Assembly: GCA_963972425.1 (NCBI GenBank)
Contig: CAXAUF010000003.1
Coordinates: 1 to 64,000 of the forward strand
Source of the DNA: Algorimicrobium sp002414705
GTDB taxonomy: Bacteria > Bacteroidota > Bacteroidia > Flavobacteriales > Flavobacteriaceae
Length of the DNA stretch: 64,000 bases
Reading direction: 5' to 3'
The first letter of the stretch is position 1; each line of letters begins with the position of its first letter. The notes under the pieces were generated by a model. That model saw only the letters and a list, made by a program, of their open reading frames with translations. It was not told the origin of the DNA and did not search any database. The translations under genes were made by a program, and so were the position numbers. Below, piece by piece: positions 53,207 to 63,064 of the stretch.

Positions 53207-53929
53207 TTGTATATTTCAGATAAACATAAAGCGCTTTTCATTTCTGGTTTAATTTCAGCAACGGTTTTAATGATGCTATTCAGTTTTCAAATCACTCAAC
53301 ATGGTGAAAAACTAGCCGAAAGTTATTATGCAATAGAACCAAAAACAGCTGAAGAATTAGAAGCTGAAGTGTTAGAAAAAATGGCTACTGAACTGACTGA
53401 AAAGGCAGAAACCAATAAAGCTTTTAACGACACTGAAAATTATAAGAAATTTGCGCAAGCCTACCAACCTATTGCGCCTCCTAGAGATTACGAATTTACC
53501 AAACCAGACTCTCCAACAGAAGAAAGTACAAGCAAAAAAACTGGAACTGGATCAGTTTCTGAAATAAATGAAGATGTATTATCATCTTTTAATAATGCGA
53601 ATGCTGTACTTAAACAACAGCAAGGAAAATCATCGTCTCAATCGGTGAACAAAAAAAGTTCCATGCATTATTCACTAGTAAATAGAACGCATACATATTT
53701 ACCAACGCCTATTTATTTGTGTGATACTGGTGGTAAAGTGGTGGTTAATATTACGGTTAATAATAAAGGTGATGTTATAAAATCAGCCATTAACACAGCC
53801 GCTTCAACTGATAATGATTGTTTACACGATCATGCTTTAGAATATACAAACGCATCGCGTTTTAACATAGATAATTCTAAAAAAACACAACTCGGCTCTA
53901 TTACGTTTTATTTTGAAGGCAAAAATTAA
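53207..53929 (+). CDS. TonB-like membrane protein with periplasmic C-terminal domain
   Basis: This 240-residue protein has one membrane helix near 10-28 (LFISGLISATVLMMLFSF), then a Glu-rich, Pro- and Ser-rich linker, and a C-terminal TonB-C-like fold (about 165-240; KVVVNITVNNKGDVIKSAIN). The start is TTG at 53207, as no ATG precedes the helix. It follows truB by 57 bases. It may be an energy transducer or TonB-like adaptor; no ExbBD genes are nearby. Confidence 0.68.
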   Translation: MYISDKHKALFISGLISATVLMMLFSFQITQHGEKLAESYYAIEPKTAEELEAEVLEKMATELTEKAETNKAFNDTENYKKFAQAYQPIAPPRDYEFTKPDSPTEESTSKKTGTGSVSEINEDVLSSFNNANAVLKQQQGKSSSQSVNKKSSMHYSLVNRTHTYLPTPIYLCDTGGKVVVNITVNNKGDVIKSAINTAASTDNDCLHDHALEYTNASRFNIDNSKKTQLGSITFYFEGKN

Positions 53930-54546
53930 ACACCCAACATTTGTAGTAAATCTTCAATTGTACTTTGACCTTTATCCTTATTATACCAGCCTTGTAAATC
54001 TTCTTTAAATTCGGGTGTTATCATACCGTGTTTCGCTTTATAATCGGCAACTAATTTCGTTGCAGCAACTGGACGTGGTCCAAATGTATTAAGCACCTCA
54101 CCCGTTTCAGAGTCTATCATAATTAATTTAGGAATGGATTTTCCGCCATTCGTCAAAAACTGATTCATTAAATCATCATTCGTATCGCGTAACACTAATT
54201 TCAAAGTAATGTTTTCTGATTGCTCTGCTAATTTAGCTATTGCAGGAACCACATGGGCAGCATCACCACACCAACTTTCTGTAATAACTATCCAAGTCAC
54301 ATTACCTTTAAAATTAGCCAAACGTGTTAACGTGCTTTCAGACAATTTAATGGTTTTATCCCAACGTTTCATCCGTTTATCATTCAGCATGGTATAATTT
54401 GCCATAGCTTCAGATTTGTCATTTCCAGTTGTTGACTCTTTCGCCACCAAATCAATCACCAAATCGCGATAATCGGTATAATTATAGCCCGTTTTTAAAC
54501 TTGTTTTAATAATATCTAAAATTTGTGTGTCGTTTAATGTGTCCAT
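53926..54546 (-). CDS. Thioredoxin-fold protein (PF14595 type)
   Basis: ATG 54546 (MDTLNDTQILDIIKTSLKTG) is taken; an upstream in-frame TTG adds 21 residues that look non-coding. The 206-residue protein has a thioredoxin-like fold with WCGDA in ITESWCGDAAHVVPAI (a single Cys where thioredoxin has CxxC), and GKSIPKLIMID as the cis-Pro loop. The last four bases overlap the convergent TonB-like gene. Redox function is uncertain without the second Cys. Confidence 0.85.
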   Translation of the reverse strand: MDTLNDTQILDIIKTSLKTGYNYTDYRDLVIDLVAKESTTGNDKSEAMANYTMLNDKRMKRWDKTIKLSESTLTRLANFKGNVTWIVITESWCGDAAHVVPAIAKLAEQSENITLKLVLRDTNDDLMNQFLTNGGKSIPKLIMIDSETGEVLNTFGPRPVAATKLVADYKAKHGMITPEFKEDLQGWYNKDKGQSTIEDLLQMLGV

Positions 54547-54708
54547 AGAATATATTTCATTTAATCTAGTTACAAAGGTATGATGCCTTATTTTATTATA
54601 TGTAACCAATATTACTTAACCAAAAGTAACAGGAATTAATTACTGGGTTTATGATTTATGTCATATCTATGTCTATCTTTAAGTTGAAAACTTACAATTC
54701 AAATTCTA

Positions 54709-55272
54709 ATGACAAAACATAAATGTAATTGGTGTGTTGGTAACGATTTATACGAAGCCTATCACGACGAAGAGTGGGGAATTCCTGTTCATGATGATGA
54801 CATATTTTTCGAATTTTTAGTTCTGGAAACCTTTCAAGCTGGTTTGAGTTGGATTACTATTTTAAAAAAACGCGAGCATTTCAGAAGCGCTTTTGATAAT
54901 TTCAACTATAAAAAGATAGCCAATTATGAGCAGCCAAAAATTGATAGTTTATTGCAAGATACTGGCATTGTTAGAAATAAACTAAAAGTAAATGGAACCG
55001 TAACTAATGCGAAATTATTTATGGACATTCAAAACGAATTTGGCAGTTTTAGCAATTATATCTGGAAGTTTGTTGATGGAAAACCAATAACAAACAAAGT
55101 TGTAAATTATAAAGAAGCACCTACAACTACAGCTATTTCAGATGCCGCTAGTAAAGACTTAAAAAAGCGTGGTTTTAAGTTTGTTGGCTCTACGGTTATG
55201 TATGCATTTATGCAGGCTACAGGTTTGGTGAATGACCATGAGGTTGACTGTTATAGGTGTGAAGAGGTTTAA
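54709..55272 (+). CDS. tag: DNA-3-methyladenine glycosylase I
   Basis: This 187-residue protein matches Tag: CNWCVGNDLYEAYHDEEWGI with the zinc Cys near the N-terminus, FEFLVLETFQAGLSWITILKK, and a C-terminal VNDHEVDCYRC that completes the zinc site (His and Cys). It removes 3-methyladenine from DNA. It stands alone, divergent from the thioredoxin-like gene. Confidence 0.95.
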   Translation: MTKHKCNWCVGNDLYEAYHDEEWGIPVHDDDIFFEFLVLETFQAGLSWITILKKREHFRSAFDNFNYKKIANYEQPKIDSLLQDTGIVRNKLKVNGTVTNAKLFMDIQNEFGSFSNYIWKFVDGKPITNKVVNYKEAPTTTAISDAASKDLKKRGFKFVGSTVMYAFMQATGLVNDHEVDCYRCEEV

Positions 55273-55329
55273 AAGAATACCGTTTTTATTTAAAATTTTT
55301 TTTATAAAAAACAGCTACTCAATAAAATT

Positions 55330-55956
55330 TCACTTCAAATATTCCAAAAACGCATCTCTCGAAATATCTTCTGCACCCAATCGTTCCAAATGATTGGTAT
55401 ACACCTGGCAATCTATTAATTGATAATTGGTGTTTTGAATGAAGGTGATGAATGCCACTTTACTGGCATTGCTAACTTTGGCAAACATACTTTCACCACA
55501 GAAAATGCCATTACCTAAATCTATACCATAAAATCCGCCAACCAATTCATTATCCTGCCAAACCTCAACAGATTTAGCATAACCAGCTTGATGTAAGTCG
55601 TTATAAGCCGTAATCATGCTATCTGTAATCCAAGTACCTGCTTGACCGTCTCGTTTGGTGTTAGAACATTGGGTAATAACCTGATTAAAATCTTGATTAA
55701 TAGACACGGTAAAATCAGCATTTCGCAATACCTGTTTCATACTTTTAGACACTTTTAATTTTTCAGGAAACAGCACAAAACGTGGATTTGGCGACCACCA
55801 TAAAATAGGCTGATTATCTTCAAACCAAGGGAAAATTCCCGATTGATAGGCAAGTAATAATCGTGGAACAGATAAATCACCATCAATAGCTAGCAATCCG
55901 TCTTCACTAGCTTGTGAAACGGGTGGAAACCATAAGTTTTGATTTAGAAATTGCAT
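55330..55956 (-). CDS. aat: Leucyl/phenylalanyl-tRNA-protein transferase
   Basis: This 208-residue protein has the Aat signature WFPPVSQASEDGLLAIDGDL, YQSGIFPWFEDNQPILWWSP, GTWITDSMITAYNDLH, and FYGIDLGNGIFCGESMFA. It attaches Leu or Phe to N-terminal Lys or Arg for N-end-rule degradation. The length is normal. Confidence 0.95.
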   Translation of the reverse strand: MQFLNQNLWFPPVSQASEDGLLAIDGDLSVPRLLLAYQSGIFPWFEDNQPILWWSPNPRFVLFPEKLKVSKSMKQVLRNADFTVSINQDFNQVITQCSNTKRDGQAGTWITDSMITAYNDLHQAGYAKSVEVWQDNELVGGFYGIDLGNGIFCGESMFAKVSNASKVAFITFIQNTNYQLIDCQVYTNHLERLGAEDISRDAFLEYLK

Positions 55957-55978
55957 AAGTGAATAAGTTATAAAAAAA

Positions 55979-56083
55979 AGACTGTCTGAAAAGCTTAACT
56001 AAACGTCATTCATCCTTTTTTAAGGGATAATGGGAAATTGAAACAAGTTCAATTTGACGCAAAATTCACTTTTGAGACAGCCT
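55979..56083. mobile_element. MITE-like element between aat and DUF3127
   Basis: This 105-bp segment has inverted ends AGACTGTCTGAAAAG (55979-55993) and CTTTTGAGACAGCCT (56069-56083), 13 of 15 complementary. An internal stem AAATTGAA/TTCAATTT (56035-56042 and 56048-56055) is present. Ends of the form AGGCTGTCTCAAAAG are, from memory, typical of Bacteroidota IS elements, so this is probably a non-autonomous derivative. No transposase ORF is inside. Confidence 0.6.
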
Positions 56084-56109
56084 GATTATATAGGCAATTT
56101 AACCAAAAT

Positions 56110-56487
56110 TTAGAATGGTAAATCGTCGTTATCTTCTTCGTTTAAATTATCCGCAGGTGCAAAAGCTTGTGCAGGTGGTACTGGTGGCATTTCAGGATTA
56201 GAAGCGTCTGCTTGTGCTGCTTCAATTCGCCATCCTTGTATAGAGTTGAAATATTTGGTTTCACCTTGTGGGTTAACCCATTCTCTACCACGTAAATTAA
56301 TACTAATTTTTACTTGTTGTCCAACTTGAAAACTGTTTAATAAATCCGTTTTATCTTGAACAAATTCTACCATAATATGCTGTGGGTACTGCTCTTCTGT
56401 TGTAACGACTACTTCTCTTTTTCTAAAGCCATTGCCACCAAACGATTGTGTCTCTCCAATAACTTTAATTCTTCCTTGTACTTCCAT
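56110..56487 (-). CDS. DUF3127 single-stranded-DNA-binding-like protein
   Basis: This 125-residue protein matches DUF3127: QGRIKVIGETQSFGGNGFRK, REVVVTTEEQYPQHIMVEFV, and GQQVKISINLRGREWVNPQG, with an acidic, Pro-rich tail ending NEEDNDDLPF. The OB-fold core plus an acidic DDLPF tail resembles single-stranded-DNA-binding proteins that recruit partners through the C-terminus. The exact function is unknown. Confidence 0.9.
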   Translation of the reverse strand: MEVQGRIKVIGETQSFGGNGFRKREVVVTTEEQYPQHIMVEFVQDKTDLLNSFQVGQQVKISINLRGREWVNPQGETKYFNSIQGWRIEAAQADASNPEMPPVPPAQAFAPADNLNEEDNDDLPF

Positions 56488-56508
56488 TGTTAAATTTAAT
56501 TTTCTGTG

Positions 56509-57378
<870 letters not shown>

Positions 57379-57499
57379 GAAAACTTTATTATTTTGCACA
57401 AATGTAATTAATCTAATAGCGAACTAAAAACGATTTGGTTATCATATCACACAATATTATTAACAGATTTCCATTATATTAACATTCCAAAATATACTT

Positions 57500-58672
57500 A
57501 TGCTTTTTTCTAAATATCGAAATCTTACACGCTGGATTATTGTAGCAGCCAGTTTTGTTATTATATCCTTGATTCTGTGGAATACCTTTGTGTTTTTTCA
57601 ACATTTTAAAGAAGAACAACGAAAAAAAATGGATGTTTGGGCAGCGGCTCAAAGTGATATCTCACAGAATTTTTTAGATGATAATTTAAACCCTGTTTCA
57701 TCTAAAGTTTTTTTTGATACAAAATATGACAATCCTATGATTGTGGTTAGTGAAAACAATATGGTTAGTTCTTTTCGAAATATTGATAGCACTAAACTTT
57801 CTAATTCAACATATACTAAAAAACTGATTGCTCAATTTAAAGAAGAAAACACACCTATTGAATTGTCTTATTTTGACTCTGAATTAAATAAGAAAGTTAG
57901 TATGGGAATATTATTTTATGGAAATTCCCCATTAATAAATAAACTCAAATACTACCCACTCGCTTTATTACTAATTATAATTTTATTTGGAGCCGTTGCC
58001 TACTTTTTCTACCGAAGCACCAAAATTGCGACACAAAATAAATTATGGTCTGGTATGGCAAAAGAAACAGCGCATCAAATTGGCACGCCTTTATCTTCAT
58101 TGATTGGCTGGACAGAAATACTAAAAACTGAAAACGTAAATCCTGAATATATTCTAGAAATAGAAAAAGACATTAGTCGCCTGCAAACCATCACTGAACG
58201 TTTTAGTAAAATAGGCTCCTTACCTAAACTGGAAAAGGCCGATATTGTTGCTGAAACTTTAGAATCTTATGATTATTTAAAAACACGTTCGTCCAAGCTG
58301 ATAGAATTTGAAATTTTCGTTCCAGAAAATCCCATATATGTACTGTTAAACAAACAACTTTTTAGTTGGACCATAGAAAATTTAGTGAAAAACGCAATTG
58401 ATGCCATGAAAGGTAAAGGGAAATTAGTTATTGCAATTTCGCAGTTGGAAGACAACGTAAAAATAACCATAACAGATAGCGGAAAAGGACTGACTAAAAG
58501 TCAATTTAAACGTATATTTGACACTGGATTTACAACAAAAAAACGTGGTTGGGGATTAGGATTATCATTAGCCAAACGCATCATTGAAGAATTCCATAAC
58601 GGAAAAATTTACGTGCTTGAATCAGAAATTGACAAAGGAACCAGCATGCAAATTCTTTTAAAAACTACATAA
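57500..58672 (+). CDS. Sensor histidine kinase
   Basis: This 390-residue protein has two membrane helices (about 12-35 and 153-173) around a short periplasmic domain. A kinase core follows with phosphoacceptor His192 in KETAHQIGTPLSSLIGW and HATPase_c with NLVKNAIDAM, DSGKGL and GWGLGLSLAKRI. HQIGTPLSSL is a variant of the usual HELRTPL box. The partner regulator is not adjacent. The gene for a zinc-ribbon membrane protein starts eight bases downstream. Confidence 0.9.
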   Translation: MLFSKYRNLTRWIIVAASFVIISLILWNTFVFFQHFKEEQRKKMDVWAAAQSDISQNFLDDNLNPVSSKVFFDTKYDNPMIVVSENNMVSSFRNIDSTKLSNSTYTKKLIAQFKEENTPIELSYFDSELNKKVSMGILFYGNSPLINKLKYYPLALLLIIILFGAVAYFFYRSTKIATQNKLWSGMAKETAHQIGTPLSSLIGWTEILKTENVNPEYILEIEKDISRLQTITERFSKIGSLPKLEKADIVAETLESYDYLKTRSSKLIEFEIFVPENPIYVLLNKQLFSWTIENLVKNAIDAMKGKGKLVIAISQLEDNVKITITDSGKGLTKSQFKRIFDTGFTTKKRGWGLGLSLAKRIIEEFHNGKIYVLESEIDKGTSMQILLKTT

Positions 58673-58679
58673 ATTGAGT

Positions 58680-59027
58680 ATGGAAGATAGATTTATAACC
58701 ATCAAAGAAGTTGCCATTAATAATAATTGTCCCGAATGTTATAATACCAATGGTTTGCATTTTACATTCAAACAAAAATTTGTGGAAACTCGCTTTTATA
58801 AATCGTTAACTACTGAAACAGCGCAAGAACTTTTTTGTAAAACCTGCGAATCTGTAATTTACCCTGTAAATTGGTCCGATGATATTGATCGTGTTTTCAA
58901 GTATCAACAACGTGCTTTTACACCAAAAAATGCGTCCTTTAAATTAAAGAAAACAGCTTGGATTGCAATTGGTATTTTAGTAGGAATTATTGCTATTGGA
59001 ATTGTTGTTACCGTATTATTAAACTAA
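58680..59027 (+). CDS. Small zinc-ribbon protein with C-terminal membrane anchor
   Basis: ATG 58680 (MEDRFITIKEVAINNNCPEC) is preferred over an upstream TTG. The 115-residue protein has two CxxC pairs (CPEC and CKTC) that should bind one zinc, then a basic linker and a C-terminal helix (AWIAIGILVGIIAIGIVVTV). No family is recognised. It starts eight bases after the histidine kinase, so it is probably cotranscribed with it and may modulate it. Confidence 0.7.
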   Translation: MEDRFITIKEVAINNNCPECYNTNGLHFTFKQKFVETRFYKSLTTETAQELFCKTCESVIYPVNWSDDIDRVFKYQQRAFTPKNASFKLKKTAWIAIGILVGIIAIGIVVTVLLN

Positions 59028-59028
59028 C

Positions 59029-59418
59029 TTATAGGTAAGAACGAATAGCTTCTGCTACAGTTTCAAAATCTTTTTCTGTTAACTTTTCTTTAGAAATAAA
59101 ACGTGCATCTTCCATGGTATTCAAAGGAATTAAATGCACATGTGCGTGTGGAACTTCCAATCCTATAACCGTCATTCCAACACGTTTGCAAGGCACAGCT
59201 TTTTCTATGGCAATGGCAATTTGTCTGGAAAACTCTAATAAGCCATGATAGGTTACCTCATCCAAATCAAACAACTTATTAACTTCCTGCTTTGGAATAC
59301 AGAGCGTATGTCCTTTGGCGTTTGGGTTAATATCCAAAAAGGCGAAATAATCGTCCGTTTCCGCAATTTTATAACACGGAACTTCGCCATTAATAATTTT
59401 TGTGAATAATGTTGCCAT
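59029..59418 (-). CDS. HIT family protein (HINT-like)
   Basis: This 129-residue protein has the histidine-triad motif in GLEVPHAHVHLIPL (HxHxH). The N-terminal CYKIAETDDYFAFLDINPNA fits HINT-type nucleotide-binding hydrolases, which split AMP-linked amides. The stop faces the plus-strand zinc-ribbon gene one base away. It follows greA on the minus strand after a terminator. Confidence 0.94.
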   Translation of the reverse strand: MATLFTKIINGEVPCYKIAETDDYFAFLDINPNAKGHTLCIPKQEVNKLFDLDEVTYHGLLEFSRQIAIAIEKAVPCKRVGMTVIGLEVPHAHVHLIPLNTMEDARFISKEKLTEKDFETVAEAIRSYL

Positions 59419-59446
59419 AATTTGCTATTGATATACCTGTAAATAT

Positions 59447-59477
59447 AAAAAGATTCCCGCTTTAAGGGAATCTTTTT
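59447..59477 (-). terminator. Intrinsic terminator after greA
   Basis: AAAAAGATTCCC (59447-59458) and GGGAATCTTTTT (59466-59477) form a 12-bp stem with a 7-base loop. It lies between greA and the HIT gene on the minus strand. Confidence 0.85.
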
Positions 59478-59534
59478 AGGATTAATTTCGTGTTTACTGT
59501 TTTCTATCTTCCAAACTGTAGACGAAGATATTTG

Positions 59535-60008
59535 TTATCTAGATATTTCTAAAACATCAAATTTCATAACACCGTTTGGCACTTGCACTTCGGCAACTTC
59601 GCCAACGGATTTTCCTAATAAGCCTTTTCCAATTGGTGAGTTAACTGATAATTTGCCAGACGCTAAATCGGCTTCACCATCGGCAACCAAGGTATAAGTC
59701 ATTTCCATACCATTGGTCTGATTTTTTATACGCACTTTAGAAAGCACTAATGCTTTAGTATTATCTAGTTGCGATTCATCAATAAGCCTAGCTCCTGCTA
59801 AAGCGCTCTCTAATTTAGAAATTTTCATTTCCAACATACCTTGGGCTTCCTTGGCAGCATCATATTCAGCATTTTCACTTAAATCGCCTTTATCTCGAGC
59901 TTCGGCAATGGCTTGAGACGCTTTAGAACGCTCAACATCTTTTAATTGACGTAACTCATCACGTAATTTCTTTAATCCTTCGGGTGTATAATAAGATGCT
60001 TTACTCAT
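59535..60008 (-). CDS. greA: Transcription elongation factor GreA
   Basis: ATG 60008 (MSKASYYTPEGLKKLRDELR) is chosen; the longer frame adds 34 residues that are leader sequence. The 157-residue protein has the coiled-coil domain (RDKGDLSENAEYDAAKEAQG with the acidic DLSENAEY tip) and an FKBP-like domain (SPIGKGLLGKSVGEVAEVQV). It stimulates transcript cleavage by stalled RNA polymerase. A promoter box and a hairpin with a T run lie in the leader. Confidence 0.96.
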   Translation of the reverse strand: MSKASYYTPEGLKKLRDELRQLKDVERSKASQAIAEARDKGDLSENAEYDAAKEAQGMLEMKISKLESALAGARLIDESQLDNTKALVLSKVRIKNQTNGMEMTYTLVADGEADLASGKLSVNSPIGKGLLGKSVGEVAEVQVPNGVMKFDVLEISR

Positions 60009-60076
60009 AACTTCATGGTTTATAATAATAAAAGATGCTGAAAACATATATAGTTTGCACCAAATCTGTTCAGCAT

Positions 60077-60115
60077 AAAAAAATCCCGCTTGCACGAGAT
60101 ATAAGTACAAAGCTA
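60077..60115 (-). promoter_or_regulatory. greA promoter box and possible leader terminator
   Basis: On the minus strand TAGCTTTG (60108-60115) fits TAnnTTTG. Transcription should start near 60101, at the foot of the hairpin ATCTCG/CGGGAT (60095-60100 and 60083-60088, one U-G pair), which is followed by seven U bases (60077-60083). This looks like an intrinsic terminator in the greA leader, about 70 bases before the ATG. Confidence 0.5.
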
Positions 60116-60275
60116 CACAATTTTTTTGATTTTAGTAAGTTTAAGACTTGTTAAAAATATGACAAGTAGCTTGCTTTTAATTGGTTTGAATAGCGTGTTG
60201 CAGGTCAGTTAAATATACGAAATTTTTATTTCACTTGTGTTTTTATCGTAAATTGCACCCAATAAATACCCAGTT

Positions 60276-60725
60276 ATGAGACATGTACTTTTCTTTGTTT
60301 TTGCATCTTTAATTTTTACATCTTGTAATAAAAATGATGATGACATGGTTCGCCAAAATGAATTTTTACCAAATTACACCTTTGATACTGTTAATTTAAT
60401 AAACACCAATTTACCTCAGTATAGTGATATGGAATTCCCAAATAACTACATAATACTAAACAACAATTATGGCATTAATGGTGTAGTTGTTTTTTATGCA
60501 GGTGGAAATAATTATAATGCTTTTGAGTTATCGGATCCAAATCATGTTATTCGAGACTGTTCCAAGCTAACCGTTACTGGAGTTATTGCAACGTGTAGTT
60601 GTGATGATGAAAATTCTTATGATATTTTAACCGGTCAGCCACAAGAAGGAACCACTGGACAATATGGCTTAAAGCGCTATTTTGTTGAAAAAACCGGAAA
60701 TATCATTCGGGTTTATAATAATTAA
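60276..60725 (+). CDS. Lipoprotein with a Rieske-like fold lacking cluster ligands
   Basis: This 149-residue lipoprotein starts MRHVLFFVFASLIFTSCNKN with lipobox Cys17. The C-terminal half follows the Rieske pattern (ELSDPNHVIRDCSKLTVTG, TCSCDDENSYDILTGQPQEG, LKRYFVEKTGNIIRVYN). At the two ligand positions it reads DPNH and CSCD where CxH and CxxH are expected. It is therefore unlikely to hold a normal [2Fe-2S] cluster. A terminator follows. The function is unknown. Confidence 0.65.
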   Translation: MRHVLFFVFASLIFTSCNKNDDDMVRQNEFLPNYTFDTVNLINTNLPQYSDMEFPNNYIILNNNYGINGVVVFYAGGNNYNAFELSDPNHVIRDCSKLTVTGVIATCSCDDENSYDILTGQPQEGTTGQYGLKRYFVEKTGNIIRVYNN

Positions 60726-60735
60726 ATGGTCATTA

Positions 60736-60790
60736 AAAACTAAAAAACTGCTTAAAAACAAATTATCGTTTTAAGCAGTTTTTTAGTTTT
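60736..60790. terminator. Long perfect inverted repeat terminator
   Basis: Arms of 22 bases (60736-60757 and 60769-60790), including ACTGCTTAAAA and TTTTAAGCAGT, are exact complements around an 11-base loop. It lies between the convergent Rieske-like and TonB-dependent receptor genes and serves both strands. Confidence 0.8.
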
Positions 60791-60817
60791 AGTACTTATT
60801 TAAAGCAGATGTTCTTT

Positions 60818-63064
60818 TTAAAACTTTAAGGTCATTCCTAACAAAAAGTTAATAGTTGCTTGTGGATAAAAACCAGCTCCTTCAATAGTGGTAACTTGTG
60901 GTGGGTTTGAATAATCATCATCAAAGGTGTAATAGTAACCATTGGATTCATATTTCACATTAAACAGGTTGTTAACCAATCCAGAAAATAGAATGGATTT
61001 TAAAAACGGTTTAGATTCTTCATCTTCCTGGAACGTCAATGTATAATTAACACTCAAGTCATTTATAAAATAACTATCCAATTTAGACGTTTTAGCTTCC
61101 GTATTACTCATAAACTGATCGCCTACAAACTTACTTAAAAGCGTTAATTGCAAATTATTAATCGGTTGAAATGTTAACGCATTAGAAGCAATCCATTCTG
61201 GAGAAAAGGAAATATCAGTTTTACCAAAATTCTTCAAGCTTCCATCGAATTCAGTAATGGTTTCTTTATTTTTATTAGAACTCCAAGTCACACTTGGTTG
61301 TAAACGCCATTTTTCACTTAACTGAATAGCAGCTTCCACTTCCAAACCTAATCGGTAACTATCACCACTATTAGTACGCACTGGATTACCAACATTATCA
61401 ATATTACCTGTTAAAACCAATTGCTCATTATACAACATGTAATACGCATTGACATTAAATCGGAATTTTTGGTTGTCATGACGCCAACCTAACTCAAAAT
61501 CATTTAATTGTTCCGGTTTTACGTTGGCATTGTTTTCAAAATCGTCCCGATTCGGCTCTCGGTTTGCACGAGCATAGGAAAAATATAAGCTATTTATTGG
61601 ATTAAATTTATACGTAATTCCAGCTTTCGGATTAAAAAACGCATAGTTTTCGTCTACATCAAAAGGAATTCTGTCGGAATTTAAACCATCAATAGTGTAA
61701 TCAACCAATCGGACTTGTAAATCGGCAAAAAGACTGATCTTATCATTTAATCTAAACGTTCCTTTTCCGAAGAAATTCACATCCGATTTAATGCCTGTGC
61801 TTTCATAATAGCGATCATTATTATCACTATTACTTGCAAATTGCGCCCAAATAATTTCACCAAAATGGCCTCCATCATAATAACTATAACTTCCTCCAAA
61901 GAGTAAATCTAATGCGTTATTTTTATAATTGGCATTGGCATTTAGCACATAAAAATCGTTATCTAACCAACGACGACGCACCAAATCTGTTTTTTCTATT
62001 GTTTCAGTTCCTATAATAACATCATTTAAACCGTAATCAGCAAAAGAAGCATCTTCTTTATATTGCTCAAAATAACCACGACCAGCTGTGTAATTGAAAG
62101 CCATATTAGTAGACCATTTATTATCATAGCGCTGATTCCAATGCATTTGATAATGGTCTTGCTGATAATTATCCACTTCATTTTCGTAGAATTGCGTGTT
62201 GCCATTTTCGTCAGTATATTCACCTGCTGTATTGTAGGTTCTATCGTTTTCCAATTTATCTAAATCTTCCAAGCCGTTCCAAGACTGATAGGTAATTTCT
62301 TTACCTGAAAACGTAATAGCTTTTATTAAGGTATTAGCCGTTTTATAAGAACCTTGAAGGAAATAGGATTTTAAGTCTGATGTGGCTCTATCTATGTAAC
62401 CATCCGATTTAATATTAGATAAACGTCCTGCAAATTCAATCTTGCTATTTAGTAAACCTGTACTAAATTTTAAGGTGTGTTTGCGTGTATTAAAACTTCC
62501 AAAAGAATTGGCAAATTCGCCATAAGCTTCTTCGGAAACCGCATCTGTTAATACATTAATACTGGCTCCAAAAGCTCCAGAACCATTGGTAGACGTTCCT
62601 ACACCACGTTGCAGCTGTAAACTTTCTACAGACGATGCAAAATCGTTTAAATTTACCCAAAAGGTTCCAAGTGATTCCGCATCATTATACGGAATACCAT
62701 TTATGGTAACATTGGTAGATTGTGCATTAATACCACGCACGCGAATACCTGTATAACCAACACCTGCACCAGCATCAGAAGTCGTAACAACCGATGGTAA
62801 ATAGTTCATTAAAACAGGAATGTCTTGTCCTAAATTCCGTTGTTCTATCTCCTCCTTTGAAAGATTGGAATGGGTAATGGGCGAATCCGCTTTTACACGA
62901 ACCGATCGTACTAAAACTTCATCTAAAGTTTCTAGTTTAGTAGAATCCTTTGGTTTTTCTTGTGAAAAAACGCCAATAGAAGTCGTTAAAAAAATGGAAA
63001 GCAATCCTGCTTTTTGAAATTGTTGCCAGCGAAAAACTGACGCATTGTTGAATAAAAATTTCAT
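60818..63064 (-). CDS. TonB-dependent outer-membrane receptor, predicted thiamin transporter
   Basis: This 748-residue protein has a signal peptide, a short TonB-box region (LETLDEVLVRS), a plug domain (about 50-165; IPVLMNYLPSVVTTSDAGAG, GIRVRGINAQSTNVTINGIP) and a 22-strand-type barrel ending in FLLGMTLKF. Its leader contains a TPP riboswitch (63170-63241). Rodionov and colleagues linked TPP riboswitches in Bacteroidota to TonB-dependent receptors for thiamin uptake. The substrate is thus predicted as thiamin or a precursor. Confidence 0.9.
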   Translation of the reverse strand: MKFLFNNASVFRWQQFQKAGLLSIFLTTSIGVFSQEKPKDSTKLETLDEVLVRSVRVKADSPITHSNLSKEEIEQRNLGQDIPVLMNYLPSVVTTSDAGAGVGYTGIRVRGINAQSTNVTINGIPYNDAESLGTFWVNLNDFASSVESLQLQRGVGTSTNGSGAFGASINVLTDAVSEEAYGEFANSFGSFNTRKHTLKFSTGLLNSKIEFAGRLSNIKSDGYIDRATSDLKSYFLQGSYKTANTLIKAITFSGKEITYQSWNGLEDLDKLENDRTYNTAGEYTDENGNTQFYENEVDNYQQDHYQMHWNQRYDNKWSTNMAFNYTAGRGYFEQYKEDASFADYGLNDVIIGTETIEKTDLVRRRWLDNDFYVLNANANYKNNALDLLFGGSYSYYDGGHFGEIIWAQFASNSDNNDRYYESTGIKSDVNFFGKGTFRLNDKISLFADLQVRLVDYTIDGLNSDRIPFDVDENYAFFNPKAGITYKFNPINSLYFSYARANREPNRDDFENNANVKPEQLNDFELGWRHDNQKFRFNVNAYYMLYNEQLVLTGNIDNVGNPVRTNSGDSYRLGLEVEAAIQLSEKWRLQPSVTWSSNKNKETITEFDGSLKNFGKTDISFSPEWIASNALTFQPINNLQLTLLSKFVGDQFMSNTEAKTSKLDSYFINDLSVNYTLTFQEDEESKPFLKSILFSGLVNNLFNVKYESNGYYYTFDDDYSNPPQVTTIEGAGFYPQATINFLLGMTLKF

